Shown: positions 1 through 8,946, counted from the stretch's first letter. The stretch: 64,000 nucleotides of DNA from Rhodothermales bacterium (GCA_041391505.1 JAWKNW010000014.1:62001-126000); one strand, 5' to 3'. Notes: a model not told the origin generated them from the sequence alone. Made by a program: numbers and translations.

Positions 1-2325
1 CCGGTACAACGACCTGAAGAGCGGGGTGACGTCGGCGCTGGCCGGCAGCTCGTTGAGCAGGGCGGCGGCCTGCGGACCGTACGCCGCCGCATCGATCTCG
101 GTGAGCGCGGCCGCTACGGCGATGCGCAGGGCCGGGGGATTGCCGGCGGCGATCAGGGCGGCCAGCTCGGACCGGCTCTCGGCGTCCTTCAATCGCGCGA
201 ACCCGCTGATGGCGGCGCGCATCAGGGCGGGCGAGGTCTGGGTATCCTTGATGATGCGCAGGAGCGCCGGCCGGCCGGCGGCGATCTGCCACGCGCCCAC
301 CAGCCGCGCCGCCGAAGCGCGCACGTCTTCGTCGTCATCCGACAGCAGGCCGGCGATGCGCCCGGGGGCATCGGAGGGGACTGGCTCGGCCTCCTCCAGG
401 GCGGCGAGGTAGTCGACGCGGCCGTTCTCGCCGTACGCGGCGCCGCCGAGCGCTTCCTCGAGGACGACGTTGAGGTCGCCGGCATCGCCGTAGCGCGCCA
501 GGAGTTCGAGCGTTTTTTCGGCGTAGTCGGCGGGCAGTTCGCGGCTGGCATACAGACCGGCGAGCTGCTCCATGGCGTCCGGGGTATGGACAGCCATCAA
601 CGCGAACGCGCGCTGCTGCGCGGAGGGGAAGAAGGCGGAGGACGCCATCGCCGGCTCGTACCAGGCGTCTTTCAGGAGGCGGAGGGTATGCCAGAGGGCA
701 TAGTCGAGCTCTTCGTCCATCGGCTGGTCGAGGATCGACAGGGCGCTGAGGGCGGCATCCGCCGACCCGCGCCGGCCCAGGGCCGATACGGCTTCCCGAC
801 GGACGCGTCGGTGGGGGTCGGCGGCAGCCTGCTTCAGGAGGGCATCGACGTCCTCGATGCGCCCGTTCCAGTGGTACAGCACCCGCGTCGCGGCGGCGCG
901 GACGTGGGCATCCGGCGAGGCCATCGCCTCACGAAGCAGGGCGGGATCGACGACGTCGAGCGCCTGATGGAGCCAGAGGCCTTCGAGGAGCAGCCGCTGG
1001 CCGTCGGGCATGGAGCGGTCGAGCGAGGCGACCCACGGATCGAGTACGGGCATGACCTCGGCGGCGCCGCGTTCCTTCAGCAGCCGGCGCGCCTGGGCGC
1101 GCGTCCACTCCTCGGGCAGTTGCAGGGCGTCGAGCAATTCCGCGACGGAGGCGTCCTTGAGACGGGGCGGGGTGACGAGGGGCCGGCCTTTCGCCGTGAT
1201 CCGCCAGATGCGGCCGTGGATATGGTCGCGGCGGGCGTCCCGGAAGTCGACCTCGCCATGCTGGATGATCGGGTTGTACCAGTCGGCCAGATAGATGGCG
1301 CCGTCGGGGCCGATGGTGACGTCGACGGGCCGGAAGGCGACGTGGTCGGTCGTGATCAGGTCCGGTCGCTGGGTGGAGCGGTACGTCCCGTCGGGCTGGT
1401 CCTCGACCGCGAACCGGTTAACCCGGTTGGCGCGGAAGTCGTTGGTGATCATGTTGCCCTGGAGCGAGTCCGGCATGTGCCGGCCGCTGACGATGGCCAG
1501 GCCGGCGTGTTTGGGCTGGCCCGGGTTGAGGCCGGGCAGGATCCGCTCCGCCTGGTAGGCCGTCACGAAGGCCGCCCCCGGGAAAACGTGGTTGATGCCT
1601 TCGTGGAACGCGCCGTCGGTGGCGAACGACTGGCCCCATGCGTCGAACTCGTGTCCCCACGGATTGACGAAGCCGGTGGCGAAAACGTCGAGCCGGAGCG
1701 ACTCCGGGCGGAAGTGCCAGATGCCGCCCTGGCGCAGCCGGCGCACGCCCCAGGGCGTCTCGATGTGGCTGAAGATGTAGATCGACTGGTTGATGTACAG
1801 CATGCCGTCCGGTCCCCAGCGGAAAGCATGGATGATGTGGTGCGTGTCGTCCGCCCCGAAGCCGCGCAGCACCACGCGCCGATCCTCGCCGTACCCGTCG
1901 CCGTCGAGGTCCCGGATGTGGAGGATCTCGGTCGAATTGGCCACATACACGCCTCCGTCGCCGACGGCGATGCCCGATGGGGTCAGGAGGTTGTCGGCGA
2001 AGACGGTGGTCTGATCCGCCTGCCCGTCGCCGTCGGTATCTTCCAGGACATAGATCTTGTCGTTGGGCGGCTGGCCGGGGAGGAGATGCGGGTAGATGTT
2101 GCTGCCGACGACCCAGAGCCGGCCTTCCTCATCCCACGCCATGGCCATGGGCTTCTCGATCATCGGATCGGAGGCGAACAGATTGATCTCGAATCCATCC
2201 AGGATCTGCAGCGTCTCGAGTTCGCGTTGCGGATCGGGGATCGGGATATTGTCCAGGTTGTCCTGGGCGCGCGCCGGGAGGGCGAGGGCCAGAAGCAGGA
2301 GGGCGGAGAAAAGCGATCGAGGCAT
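1..2325 (-). CDS. PVC-type membrane-bound dehydrogenase with HEAT-like repeats (3' end outside window)
   Basis: I read this frame directly on the minus strand: it is open from an ATG at 2323-2325 to the window edge (775 codons) and has no stop, so the C-terminus is missing. The start is followed by a clear signal peptide ending ALPARAQ. Residues about 30-410 look like the beta-propeller of the putative membrane-bound dehydrogenase family, with calcium-site-like DTDGDGQAD and RDLDGDGYGED loops and the phrase LADWYNPIIQHGE. Residues about 430-775 are helical HEAT-like repeats (ASPDAHVRAAATRVL, DPHRRVRREAVSALG). Family members usually end in a CxxCH cytochrome c domain, which would lie outside the window. 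Likely an exported or periplasmic sugar/alcohol dehydrogenase; the substrate is unknown. The long plus-strand open frame opposite it is a shadow. Confidence 0.85.
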   Translation of the reverse strand, partial: MPRSLFSALLLLALALPARAQDNLDNIPIPDPQRELETLQILDGFEINLFASDPMIEKPMAMAWDEEGRLWVVGSNIYPHLLPGQPPNDKIYVLEDTDGDGQADQTTVFADNLLTPSGIAVGDGGVYVANSTEILHIRDLDGDGYGEDRRVVLRGFGADDTHHIIHAFRWGPDGMLYINQSIYIFSHIETPWGVRRLRQGGIWHFRPESLRLDVFATGFVNPWGHEFDAWGQSFATDGAFHEGINHVFPGAAFVTAYQAERILPGLNPGQPKHAGLAIVSGRHMPDSLQGNMITNDFRANRVNRFAVEDQPDGTYRSTQRPDLITTDHVAFRPVDVTIGPDGAIYLADWYNPIIQHGEVDFRDARRDHIHGRIWRITAKGRPLVTPPRLKDASVAELLDALQLPEEWTRAQARRLLKERGAAEVMPVLDPWVASLDRSMPDGQRLLLEGLWLHQALDVVDPALLREAMASPDAHVRAAATRVLYHWNGRIEDVDALLKQAAADPHRRVRREAVSALGRRGSADAALSALSILDQPMDEELDYALWHTLRLLKDAWYEPAMASSAFFPSAQQRAFALMAVHTPDAMEQLAGLYASRELPADYAEKTLELLARYGDAGDLNVVLEEALGGAAYGENGRVDYLAALEEAEPVPSDAPGRIAGLLSDDDEDVRASAARLVGAWQIAAGRPALLRIIKDTQTSPALMRAAISGFARLKDAESRSELAALIAAGNPPALRIAVAAALTEIDAAAYGPQAAALLNELPASADVTPLFRSLYR

Positions 2326-2407
2326 GAGGCGGCGCAAGGGGTTGATGGGTGTAGCTGAATATCGGGTGCGAAAACGGGAAAGTCGATGGAGGCGCGGCGA
2401 TCGGGGG

Positions 2408-3247
2408 TCATCCGCTTTCGAGCGCCTCGACCCGTTGCCGGAGCACGTCGAGCAGCGCCTGGCGGTCCTGGAGGTGCGCGAGGTCGTGAAACGGGATGGG
2501 TTCGCCGATGGCGATGCGCAGCGGCCGGCCCCGGTGGCGCCGCACCTCATGCAGGATGAGGGCGAGCCGGAGGGTGAGGCTGAACTGGCTGACGAGCTGG
2601 AAAAGCCGGCTGTTCTGGCCGTAAAAAAAGATCGGAACGACGGTGGCGCCGCTGGCCTGGATGAGGCGCGCCGCGAAACGTTTCCACGGGAGGTCGACGA
2701 CCGGGCCCCGCCACCCCGTAGCGGTGGCGATGCCGCCGGCGGGAAAGATGAGCAGGGCGCCGCCGGCCGACAGGGTTTCGAGCGCCGCCTGTTTGGTCGC
2801 GATGTTCGTCCGGGTCGCTTCCCGCGTCTCGGCGAAGTCGACCGGCAGCAGGTACGGATCGAGCATGGGGTCGGTGCAGAGGGCCCGGTTGGTCAGGATC
2901 TGGAAGCGCGGCCGGAGCCGGTTGCCGAGGGCGCACAGGGCCAGGCCGTCGACCACGCCGAGCGGGTGGTTGGCGACGACGACGAGGGGTCCGTCGGCCG
3001 GCACGGCGGCGAGCCGGCGCTCGTCGTAGCGCAGGGCGACGCCGAGCGCATCGAGCGCGGCCTGCCAGAAGTCGGATGGCCGCTCCAGTCGGGCGCGCAG
3101 CGCCCGGTAGCGCCGCTCGATCGCCGGCCGGCCCGAGAGCCGCTCGATGGCCCGGATGGCGAACCGCTTCGGCCAGGGATCCTCGGGCGCGGCGTACGAG
3201 ATGCGGCCGTAGCGATCGGGCGACGTATCCAGGGTGTCTGGTATCAT
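2408..3247 (-). CDS. Lysophospholipid acyltransferase family protein (PlsC/hemolysin-like)
   Basis: A 279-residue acyltransferase. The catalytic motif NHPLGVVDG lies at residues 93-101, with His94 and Asp100 spaced as in the hemolysin/ornithine-lipid-type branch, which carries HPxGxxDG in place of strict HX4D. A second conserved block, LLIFPAGGIATAT, lies near residues 160-172, and there is a C-terminal substrate-site region (IAIGEPIPF). There is no signal peptide or clear membrane segment, so the protein is probably a peripheral inner-membrane enzyme that moves an acyl chain onto a lysolipid or aminolipid. It is on the same strand as the dehydrogenase 82 bp downstream but probably unrelated in function. 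The ATG start sits just after an untranslated GTAAC-rich stretch. Confidence 0.85.
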   Translation of the reverse strand: MIPDTLDTSPDRYGRISYAAPEDPWPKRFAIRAIERLSGRPAIERRYRALRARLERPSDFWQAALDALGVALRYDERRLAAVPADGPLVVVANHPLGVVDGLALCALGNRLRPRFQILTNRALCTDPMLDPYLLPVDFAETREATRTNIATKQAALETLSAGGALLIFPAGGIATATGWRGPVVDLPWKRFAARLIQASGATVVPIFFYGQNSRLFQLVSQFSLTLRLALILHEVRRHRGRPLRIAIGEPIPFHDLAHLQDRQALLDVLRQRVEALESG

Positions 3248-3765
3248 GCGCGGATGGAAATCAAAACAGGTCGGGTACCCGATGCCGGGATTTGGTGAGC
3301 GCCCTGCGGTCCGGCGAAACGGTCTCCGGGTCCGTTACGTCATCGGCCGGTGCGTGACGTCCGCCTCGCTTCGCGCAACGCCGGCGTTGCGTTTCCTCTG
3401 GTCCCCGTTTGGTGACGTGCGCCGTCACCGCGTTCCGTTTCCAAACAAGCCGGCGAGGTCCCGGGTCGCGGCGCATCCGCCGTCGCCGGGCCGCGCGCGT
3501 TACGTGGGCGGACGGTAACGGGCGACGCGACGCGCGGTGGTTACGGCAGGCCGGCCTCGTTACCGGATCAGCTAGGTGAAAACAGTCTCGCCAGGCGTCA
3601 TCGGGGGCTTTGTTGCCGTAACGGGGTCCGTTACGGCCGATGCGACGCCGGCATGGGACCGGCATGGGGCCGACAACGAGCCGGAACGGCAACGTTTCAA
3701 AACGGGGTTTCGGCGGCGGCGTAACGGCGCCGAGACGGAACGCCTGTCTGGAAACGCGCCGCGTG
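3248..3765. other. Non-coding 518-bp stretch dense in GTTAC/GTAAC words
   Basis: No convincing gene is seen; the open frames here have arginine-rich, low-complexity translations typical of GC-rich shadows. The 5-mer GTTAC or its complement GTAAC occurs about nine to eleven times between about 3330 and 3850, roughly ten times the chance rate for both strands. Several copies are followed by GG or GTGG, and pairs sit head-to-head (for example around 3502-3518 and 3617-3636). There are also several AAACG/CGTTT words. No long open hairpin or T-run was found. The function is unknown. Confidence 0.6.
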
Positions 3766-4944
3766 TTACTTCTCTGCGACGAGGCGATAGGTGTAGCGGC
3801 GGGGCCGGCGTAACCGTCCGATCTCGTTATCGTGCTCGCCGAGTAACGGCGTGATGAGGTCGAGTTCGCGCGCGTTCTGTCCCTGCTCGTACTGGCGGAA
3901 GCCGACGAGGTAGGTTTCGTTCTGGGGTCGGTATTGCTGGAAGTAGAGCTCGTTCACGGTCAGGATGGTCCGGTGCAGCTGTTCGACCTGCCGGGCTTCC
4001 GCGTCGTTTTGAAACGCCACGCCGGCGCGCCACGCATCGGCGGAGGCCGTGGCCACTTTCTGGTTGTCGATGTACAGCGCGTAGCGCCCGCGGCGGAGGC
4101 CGCGGACGGCCAGCGTGGTCGATGCCTCGCCCGTGGGCAGCGCCGGTTGCTGGAATTCAAAGCGTACGGCCTCGGGGGACAGGTCGACGAGCGTGGCGTC
4201 GCCGAAGCCGGTATCGAGCTGTTGTTCGGAAATGTCGACCGTTATGGCGGAGACCGGGCCCGGGAGATCGAGCGACACGGCGATCTGGTCCGCCGCGAGG
4301 CGGTAGCCGGTCTCGTCGAGGTGGATGCCGTTCGACGTGATGGCGAGGTCGGGGCGGGCGGCGGCCTCGTACAGGCCGGCGAAGAGGTCGACGAACGGCA
4401 GGCTCCGGCGCTCCGCCACGGCGGCGATGCGGGCGGCGGCGCGGCGGAGGTTGTCGTTGAAGCCGGACACATCCGGCACGGGCGACACGTCGGGCTCGTG
4501 CGGGGGCGGGCTGAGGAGGACGACGCGGGCCGGCAGCGCCGCGAGGGTGTCGAGGAGCGCGTTCAGTCCGGTCTCGAACGTTTCAAAACCGGCGTCGTCG
4601 GCAAAGGCGAGACCGGATCCATACCCGACGAACGCCACGGTGGGCGCCGCCGTTTTGATTTGCTCGATCAGGTGCTGGTAGGCGGTGGGCGGGTTGGTGA
4701 AGTGATCCCGCGACTCGCCGTAGACCGTGTCGCCGCTCCATCCGATGTTGCGGAAGGTGACGTGGCGCTCGGGCCAGCGGGTGGCGAGCATCAGCTCGAT
4801 CTGGCCATAGTCCAGCGCCGTCTCGAAGAGTCCGTCGCCCACAAAAACGACGCGGTCTCCCTGGCGGAGTTCGAACGGCGCGGTCTGGGCGCCGACGCGG
4901 GAGGCGGTGAGGAAGAAGAGTGCGATCAGCAGGAGCGTGCGCAT
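3766..4944 (-). CDS. Exported SGNH/GDSL-like protein with Ser-to-Gly at the nucleophile block
   Basis: 392 residues with an N-terminal signal peptide (cleavage after SRVGAQ, about residue 20). The fold blocks of SGNH hydrolases are recognisable: block I FVGDGLF at 34-40, the RNIGWSGDT segment at 65-73, block III GYGSG at 107-111 and block V SNGIHLDETGY with His208. The usual GDS serine is Gly38, so classical serine-esterase chemistry is doubtful. Relatives beside PVC-type dehydrogenases in planctomycetes also deviate at this position (from memory of the family). The last 150 residues form an extra region after the SGNH domain. A role with the dehydrogenase at 1-2325, for example in sugar-acyl handling, is inference. 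Confidence 0.75.
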   Translation of the reverse strand: MRTLLLIALFFLTASRVGAQTAPFELRQGDRVVFVGDGLFETALDYGQIELMLATRWPERHVTFRNIGWSGDTVYGESRDHFTNPPTAYQHLIEQIKTAAPTVAFVGYGSGLAFADDAGFETFETGLNALLDTLAALPARVVLLSPPPHEPDVSPVPDVSGFNDNLRRAAARIAAVAERRSLPFVDLFAGLYEAAARPDLAITSNGIHLDETGYRLAADQIAVSLDLPGPVSAITVDISEQQLDTGFGDATLVDLSPEAVRFEFQQPALPTGEASTTLAVRGLRRGRYALYIDNQKVATASADAWRAGVAFQNDAEARQVEQLHRTILTVNELYFQQYRPQNETYLVGFRQYEQGQNARELDLITPLLGEHDNEIGRLRRPRRYTYRLVAEK

Positions 4945-5059
4945 GGAAGCGGCCGGGCGGGTTGTGAGGATACGGGAGATTAGCGATCAGGCGATTAGCG
5001 ATCAATCTGCCCCCCATTCTCCCACCCTTCCTCCCGCCGGAACTATTTTTACCCCCGGT

Positions 5060-5088
5060 TTGACACGTTCGGATTTAAAGTGTATTCT
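5060..5088 (+). promoter_or_regulatory. Sigma70-like promoter for the 5.2-12 kb operon
   Basis: TTGACA at 5060-5065, a 17-bp spacer, and TATTCT at 5083-5088 give a near-consensus housekeeping promoter. Expected transcription start is near 5095, about 145 bp upstream of the first coding region. The spacing and the match to TTGACA are the evidence; expression is not shown. Confidence 0.6.
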
Positions 5089-5090
5089 CC

Positions 5091-5100
5091 CTGTATACAG
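5091..5100. promoter_or_regulatory. Palindrome CTGTATACAG, candidate GntR operator
   Basis: A perfect 10-bp palindrome covers the predicted start point directly after the -10 box. Operators of GntR/FCD regulators often centre on GTATAC, and a GntR/FCD gene closes this operon at 11296. Repression by blocking initiation and relief by a pathway intermediate is therefore a reasonable inference. No second copy was found upstream of the regulator gene. Confidence 0.5.
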
Positions 5101-5240
5101 GCAATATACCTCGCGTTCAGCCCTGTTGTAGTTTCGTCCTCCTTGGAAACGCGCTGCGAGGTATTTCGGCGTCTGGCCGGCTCCTACCTCTACCCTGGCC
5201 GGCGAAAAGACGTCGTCTTCGTTTACCCACCGAATTACGT

Positions 5241-6743
5241 ATGCCGCTCCCCGAAGGAACGATCCTTCGGGGATCCGGCGGCATCTTGAAACAGGCGTCA
5301 GGTATGCTCCCCAGTGCATTTCAGCAGGAGATGATCCGCAGCGAGTTGGAGGAAGTGGTCGGCGAAGACCACATCACCATAGGCGAAGCGGAAAAGCTCA
5401 TTTATTCCGTCGACTGGTCGTGGATGCCGCAGATGTGGATGGACCGCGGCGAGATGCTTCGGCCCCCCGACTACATCGTGCATCCGGGCTCGGTGAAAGA
5501 AATCACCGAGATCATGATCATCGCCAATAAATACAAGTTGCCGGTGATACCCTGGGGCGGCGGCTCCGGCACGCAGGGTGGCGCCGTGCCGATCTACGGC
5601 GGCATCATCGTGGATCTGAAGCGGCTCAACAAGATCATCGAGATCGACGAGAAGACGCTTTCGGTGACGGCCCAGGCCGGCATCAACGGCACCCAGCTCG
5701 AGTGGGCGCTGAACGAAAAGGGGCTCACCCTGCCGCACTATCCGGCGTCGGCCAACTGCGCCACGCTGGGCGGTTACCTGGCCCCGCGCGGCAGCGGCAC
5801 CATCAGCACCAAATACGGCAAGGCGGAGGACCTGGTGATGAGCATGCAGGTCGTGCTCCCCAGCGGCCACGTCATGCGGACGCCGCCGGTGCCGAATCAC
5901 GCCGCCGGGCCCGATTTTGCGCGGCTCTTCCTGGGGACGGAGGGCGTGTTCGGGATCATCACCGAAGCCACGATGCAGGTCGATTACCAGCCCGAGAGCC
6001 GGCTCCTGCGCGCGGTGCTGTTCGACGATTTCTCGAAGGCCATCGAGGCCGGCCGGCTGATGATGGCCAAGCGCCTCCAGCCGTTCGTCATCCGCCTCTA
6101 CGACCAGAACTCCACCCGGATGCTCATCAAGTCCATCCTGGGTTATGAGTTCGAGGGCGCCTACATGGTGATCGGGTTCGACGGGGATCCGGAGATCGCG
6201 GCGCTGCAGGAAGAGAAGGCGATGGACATCTGCACGAAGCTCGGCGCCCGGGATCTGGGCCGCGAGCCGGGCGAGAAGTGGTGGAACCATCGGTACGACT
6301 TCTACTACCCGCCCCGCAGCCTCAAGATGCCCTGGATGTACGGCACGACCGAGACCGTGGCGACCTACGACAAGATGGAGACGATCTACTGGGCCCAGAA
6401 GAAGGCGGTCGAGGAGACTTATGCCGACTGGGGGATCACCTACATCGGCCACTTCTCCCACTGGTGGCACTGGGGCACGATGGTGTACTCCCGCTTCATC
6501 ATCGAAAACCCGCCGGCCGATGCCCGCGAGGCGCTCCGTCTGCACAACCGGGTCTGGAACACCGCCGTCACCGCTGCGCTCGACAACGGCGGCATGCTCA
6601 ACGAGCACCACGGCGTGGGCCTGAAGCTGGCGCGGTTTGTCCGCCGGCAGTACGGCGACGCCTGGCCTTTCCTCGAGTCGCTCAAAAAAATGATCGACCC
6701 GAACGGCATCATGAACCCCGGCAAGGTCGGGTTCGGCATCTGA
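5241..6743 (+). CDS. FAD-binding oxidase (GlcD / alkyl-DHAP synthase-like)
   Basis: 500 residues of the vanillyl-alcohol-oxidase/GlcD flavoprotein type. The FAD pyrophosphate loop reads PWGGGSGTQGGAVP near residue 110, followed by VTAQAGINGTQLE and the glycine-rich GTEGVFGIITEATM near 235. The C-terminal cap ends with EHHGVGLKLARF and DPNGIMNPGK, typical of the hydroxyacid oxidase branch. Likely oxidises a 2-hydroxyacid or sugar acid and passes electrons to the Fe-S protein encoded next. The start is uncertain: the ATG at 5241 has no clear ribosome site, and ATG codons at 5304 or 5331 would still keep the fold. First gene of the cluster, 145 bp after a strong promoter. Confidence 0.85.
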   Translation: MPLPEGTILRGSGGILKQASGMLPSAFQQEMIRSELEEVVGEDHITIGEAEKLIYSVDWSWMPQMWMDRGEMLRPPDYIVHPGSVKEITEIMIIANKYKLPVIPWGGGSGTQGGAVPIYGGIIVDLKRLNKIIEIDEKTLSVTAQAGINGTQLEWALNEKGLTLPHYPASANCATLGGYLAPRGSGTISTKYGKAEDLVMSMQVVLPSGHVMRTPPVPNHAAGPDFARLFLGTEGVFGIITEATMQVDYQPESRLLRAVLFDDFSKAIEAGRLMMAKRLQPFVIRLYDQNSTRMLIKSILGYEFEGAYMVIGFDGDPEIAALQEEKAMDICTKLGARDLGREPGEKWWNHRYDFYYPPRSLKMPWMYGTTETVATYDKMETIYWAQKKAVEETYADWGITYIGHFSHWWHWGTMVYSRFIIENPPADAREALRLHNRVWNTAVTAALDNGGMLNEHHGVGLKLARFVRRQYGDAWPFLESLKKMIDPNGIMNPGKVGFGI

Positions 6744-6829
6744 AACGGTTTACGGTTCGAGGTTTAAGGTTCAAGGAAGACGACCCTCCTTTGAACATGG
6801 AGCCTTGAACGTGGAACACCCCGAAATCC
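6744..6829. repeat. Inverted heptad element between oxidase and Fe-S genes
   Basis: Left arm from about 6749: degenerate 7-bp units GTTTACG, GTTCGAG, GTTTAAG, GTTCAAG. Right arm at about 6790-6817: TTTGAAC, ATGGAGC, CTTGAAC, GTGGAAC, the inverted form of the same unit. The arms can pair into an imperfect hairpin ending 13 bp before the next ATG. It fills the whole spacer within one transcription unit, so it is not obviously a strong terminator. Confidence 0.7.
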
Positions 6830-7918
6830 ATGAGCATCATCGACACCACCGAAAACTGCCGGCATTGCCTCATGTGCCGGCACGTGTGCCCGGTCGGGCA
6901 CGTCACGTTCCTCGAGACCTACACGCCGCACGGCTGGGGGCAGATCGTTGCGTCCGAGAAGCGCGGGCTGACGAGCTGGAACGAGACGACGGCGACGGCC
7001 ATGTATGCCTGCGCCGATTGCGGGCTCTGTGCCTCGCACTGCGTCTACGACCAGCCGCTGCCGGATGCCCTGGCGGCGGCGCGCGCGCTGCTCGTCGAAC
7101 GCGAACTCGCTCCCGCCGCGCTGAAACCGCTGGTCGACCGGCTCGCGCAGTTCGGCAACGCGTATGCGGACAAGGCCCCCGAGAAGGTTGCCGGCGCGGG
7201 CGCGGTGGCCCTCTTCGTCGGCGACGAGGCGGCGCATCTTCGCCCGGAAACGCTGGACGCGGCGCTGACGCTGCTCCGCAAGGCCGGCGTCGACCCCGTG
7301 CTCATCGGCCGCGGCCGCAGCGACGGCATGACGCCGGCGTCGCTGGGCTACACGGGCATCGCCCGTCAGCTGGCTGAGGCGACGCTGGACGAGCTGTCCG
7401 CCACGGGCGCGACGCGCCTTTTCGTGCTGAGCCCCGGGGCCGCCTACGCCATCGGGACGATGTACGCCAAGCGCCTCGGCCTGCAGGTGCCGGCCGGCGT
7501 GGAGATCGTCGACACCGCCACCTTCCTGGCGCAGCGTCTGAACGAAGGCGCGATTTCGTTCAAGCAGGCCGCCGCAGGCGTGCCGATCGCCTACGTGGAT
7601 CCCACCCACACGGTGCGCGCCCTCGACCGCATCGACGCGCCCCGCGCGCTGCTCCGGGCCGTCCTGCCCGATGCGCCGATCGAGCTGTTCTGGGCGAAGG
7701 ACCGCGCGTTTCCCTCGGGCAACGTGCCGCTCGCCTTCACGGACAACGGCATCGCCGAAAAGCTCACGCGGAACCGCCTCGAAGACGCCCGCGACCGCGG
7801 CGCCCAGGGCGTCGTGAGCGAATGCCCCGGCACGCTCGCCGCACTGAGCCAGCACGCCGGCGCGTACGGCCTGAACGTAAAAGGATTGTTTGAACTGCTG
7901 GCCGAAAGGCTGAACTAG
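6830..7918 (+). CDS. Two-cluster (Fe-S)-binding partner of the oxidase
   Basis: 362 residues. Two four-cysteine ferredoxin-type motifs are visible: Cys10, 13, 16 and 20 (the last followed by Pro) and Cys61, 64, 67 and 71, each able to hold a [4Fe-4S] cluster. The C-terminal 280 residues are alpha/beta, but the duplicated CCG domains of GlcF/HdrB are not visible; only isolated cysteines such as in SECPGTL remain. Most likely it accepts electrons from the flavoprotein encoded upstream and delivers them to quinone or another carrier. It begins 86 bp after the oxidase, with only a heptad repeat between. Confidence 0.8.
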   Translation: MSIIDTTENCRHCLMCRHVCPVGHVTFLETYTPHGWGQIVASEKRGLTSWNETTATAMYACADCGLCASHCVYDQPLPDALAAARALLVERELAPAALKPLVDRLAQFGNAYADKAPEKVAGAGAVALFVGDEAAHLRPETLDAALTLLRKAGVDPVLIGRGRSDGMTPASLGYTGIARQLAEATLDELSATGATRLFVLSPGAAYAIGTMYAKRLGLQVPAGVEIVDTATFLAQRLNEGAISFKQAAAGVPIAYVDPTHTVRALDRIDAPRALLRAVLPDAPIELFWAKDRAFPSGNVPLAFTDNGIAEKLTRNRLEDARDRGAQGVVSECPGTLAALSQHAGAYGLNVKGLFELLAERLN

Positions 7919-8012
7919 GAATGGTGCAAGGTTCATGGTTTAAGGTTCAAAGAGGCGAATTCGCCGATTCGAACGCACCTTAACCAGTGAACCTCGAACC
8001 TTGAACCCAACG
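7919..8012. repeat. Inverted heptad element before the TIM-barrel gene
   Basis: Left arm around 7926-7951 has GTTCATG, GTTTAAG, GTTCAAA. Right arm around 7984-8008 has AGTGAAC, CTCGAAC, CTTGAAC. The middle contains GCGAATTCGC. This is the same unit family as the element at 6744-6829. The ribosome site of the next gene follows directly. Confidence 0.7.
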
Positions 8013-8026
8013 ACTGGAGGTACCCC

Positions 8027-8914
8027 GTGCATCTATCCATGCATAACTGGATGCGGGCTGAACCCCTTGAGGTGACGGTCCGCCGGCTTGCCAAATACGG
8101 CTACGAAAGCCTTGAAATCAGTGGCGAGCCTGAAAAGTACAACACGAAGGAGGTCCGCAAACTCCTCAAGGACAACCACATCCGCTGCTGGGGCACGGTG
8201 ACGCTGATGCTGGGCGACCGGAACCTGGTGGGGAAGGACGAGGCCAAGCGCGCCATGTCGGTCCAGTACGTCAAGGACTGCATCACGATGGTGAAGGAGC
8301 TGGACGGCTACGAGATCAGCATCGTCCCCGGGACGGTCGGCAAGATCACGGCGGACTCCACGCCGGAGAACGAGTGGAAGTGGGCGGTCGAGTGCATGAA
8401 GGAGATCTATGATTTCGCGCTGAAGTCGGGCGTTCGCCCCGCCATCGAGCCGATCAACCGCTTCGAGACCTATTTCGTCACCCGCGGCGCCCAGGCGCTC
8501 GCCCTCGCCGAGGCCACCGGCCCCGAGTGCGGCGTCTGCCTCGACACGTTCCACATGAATATCGAGGAAGCGGATATGTTCGAGACGATCCGGACCGTCG
8601 GGAAGCGGATCGTGGACTTCCACGTGTGCGACTCCAACCGCATGGCCTGCGGCCAGGGGCACCTCGACTGGCTCAAGATCGTCGGCACCCTGATGACTGC
8701 CGGCTACGACGGCGCGCTCACGGTCGAGTTCGTCTCGCCGCTCGACCGCACGCCGGCGAACCCGTACCCGAACGCCGTCGAGCGGAATCCGGTGGATATC
8801 TCTCCCGAGCAGCTGAAGTTCATCGAGGATCACGGCAGCAGCCTGATCAGCGAGGAATTCTACAACTGGGAAGTGCAGTTGTGCGCGGAGAAGCTTCTGC
8901 CGCTGATCCGGTAG
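8027..8914 (+). CDS. Sugar epimerase/isomerase, xylose-isomerase-like TIM barrel
   Basis: 295 residues matching the ketose 3-epimerase/AP-endonuclease-2 fold. Candidate metal and catalytic residues are in the expected order: Glu141 in EPINRFETYF, Asp173 and His176 in CLDTFHMNIEE, His199 in FHVCDSN and Glu234 in TVEFVSP. The resemblance to D-tagatose/D-psicose 3-epimerases is strong around EPxNRFE and DTFHMNIEE. The GTG start at 8027 is chosen because GGAGG at 8015-8019 is well spaced from it, one of the few clear ribosome sites here. It probably epimerises a keto-sugar or keto-sugar acid in the pathway of this operon. Confidence 0.85.
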   Translation: MHLSMHNWMRAEPLEVTVRRLAKYGYESLEISGEPEKYNTKEVRKLLKDNHIRCWGTVTLMLGDRNLVGKDEAKRAMSVQYVKDCITMVKELDGYEISIVPGTVGKITADSTPENEWKWAVECMKEIYDFALKSGVRPAIEPINRFETYFVTRGAQALALAEATGPECGVCLDTFHMNIEEADMFETIRTVGKRIVDFHVCDSNRMACGQGHLDWLKIVGTLMTAGYDGALTVEFVSPLDRTPANPYPNAVERNPVDISPEQLKFIEDHGSSLISEEFYNWEVQLCAEKLLPLIR

Positions 8915-8946
8915 CGTTGAACGTCGAACCCGGAGCGTTGAACGTG
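8915..8946. repeat. Single-arm heptad repeat abutting a start codon
   Basis: Four consecutive 7-bp units, GTTGAAC, GTCGAAC, CCGGAGC and GTTGAAC, then GTG directly in front of the ATG at 8947. Same unit class as at 6744-6829 and 7919-8012, but no inverted partner is seen. Confidence 0.65.

Noticed and set aside
586..2358. 590-residue plus-strand open frame opposite the dehydrogenase
   Set aside because: Shadow: it is the antisense reading of the dehydrogenase gene on the minus strand, with arginine/glycine/proline-heavy composition and no family.
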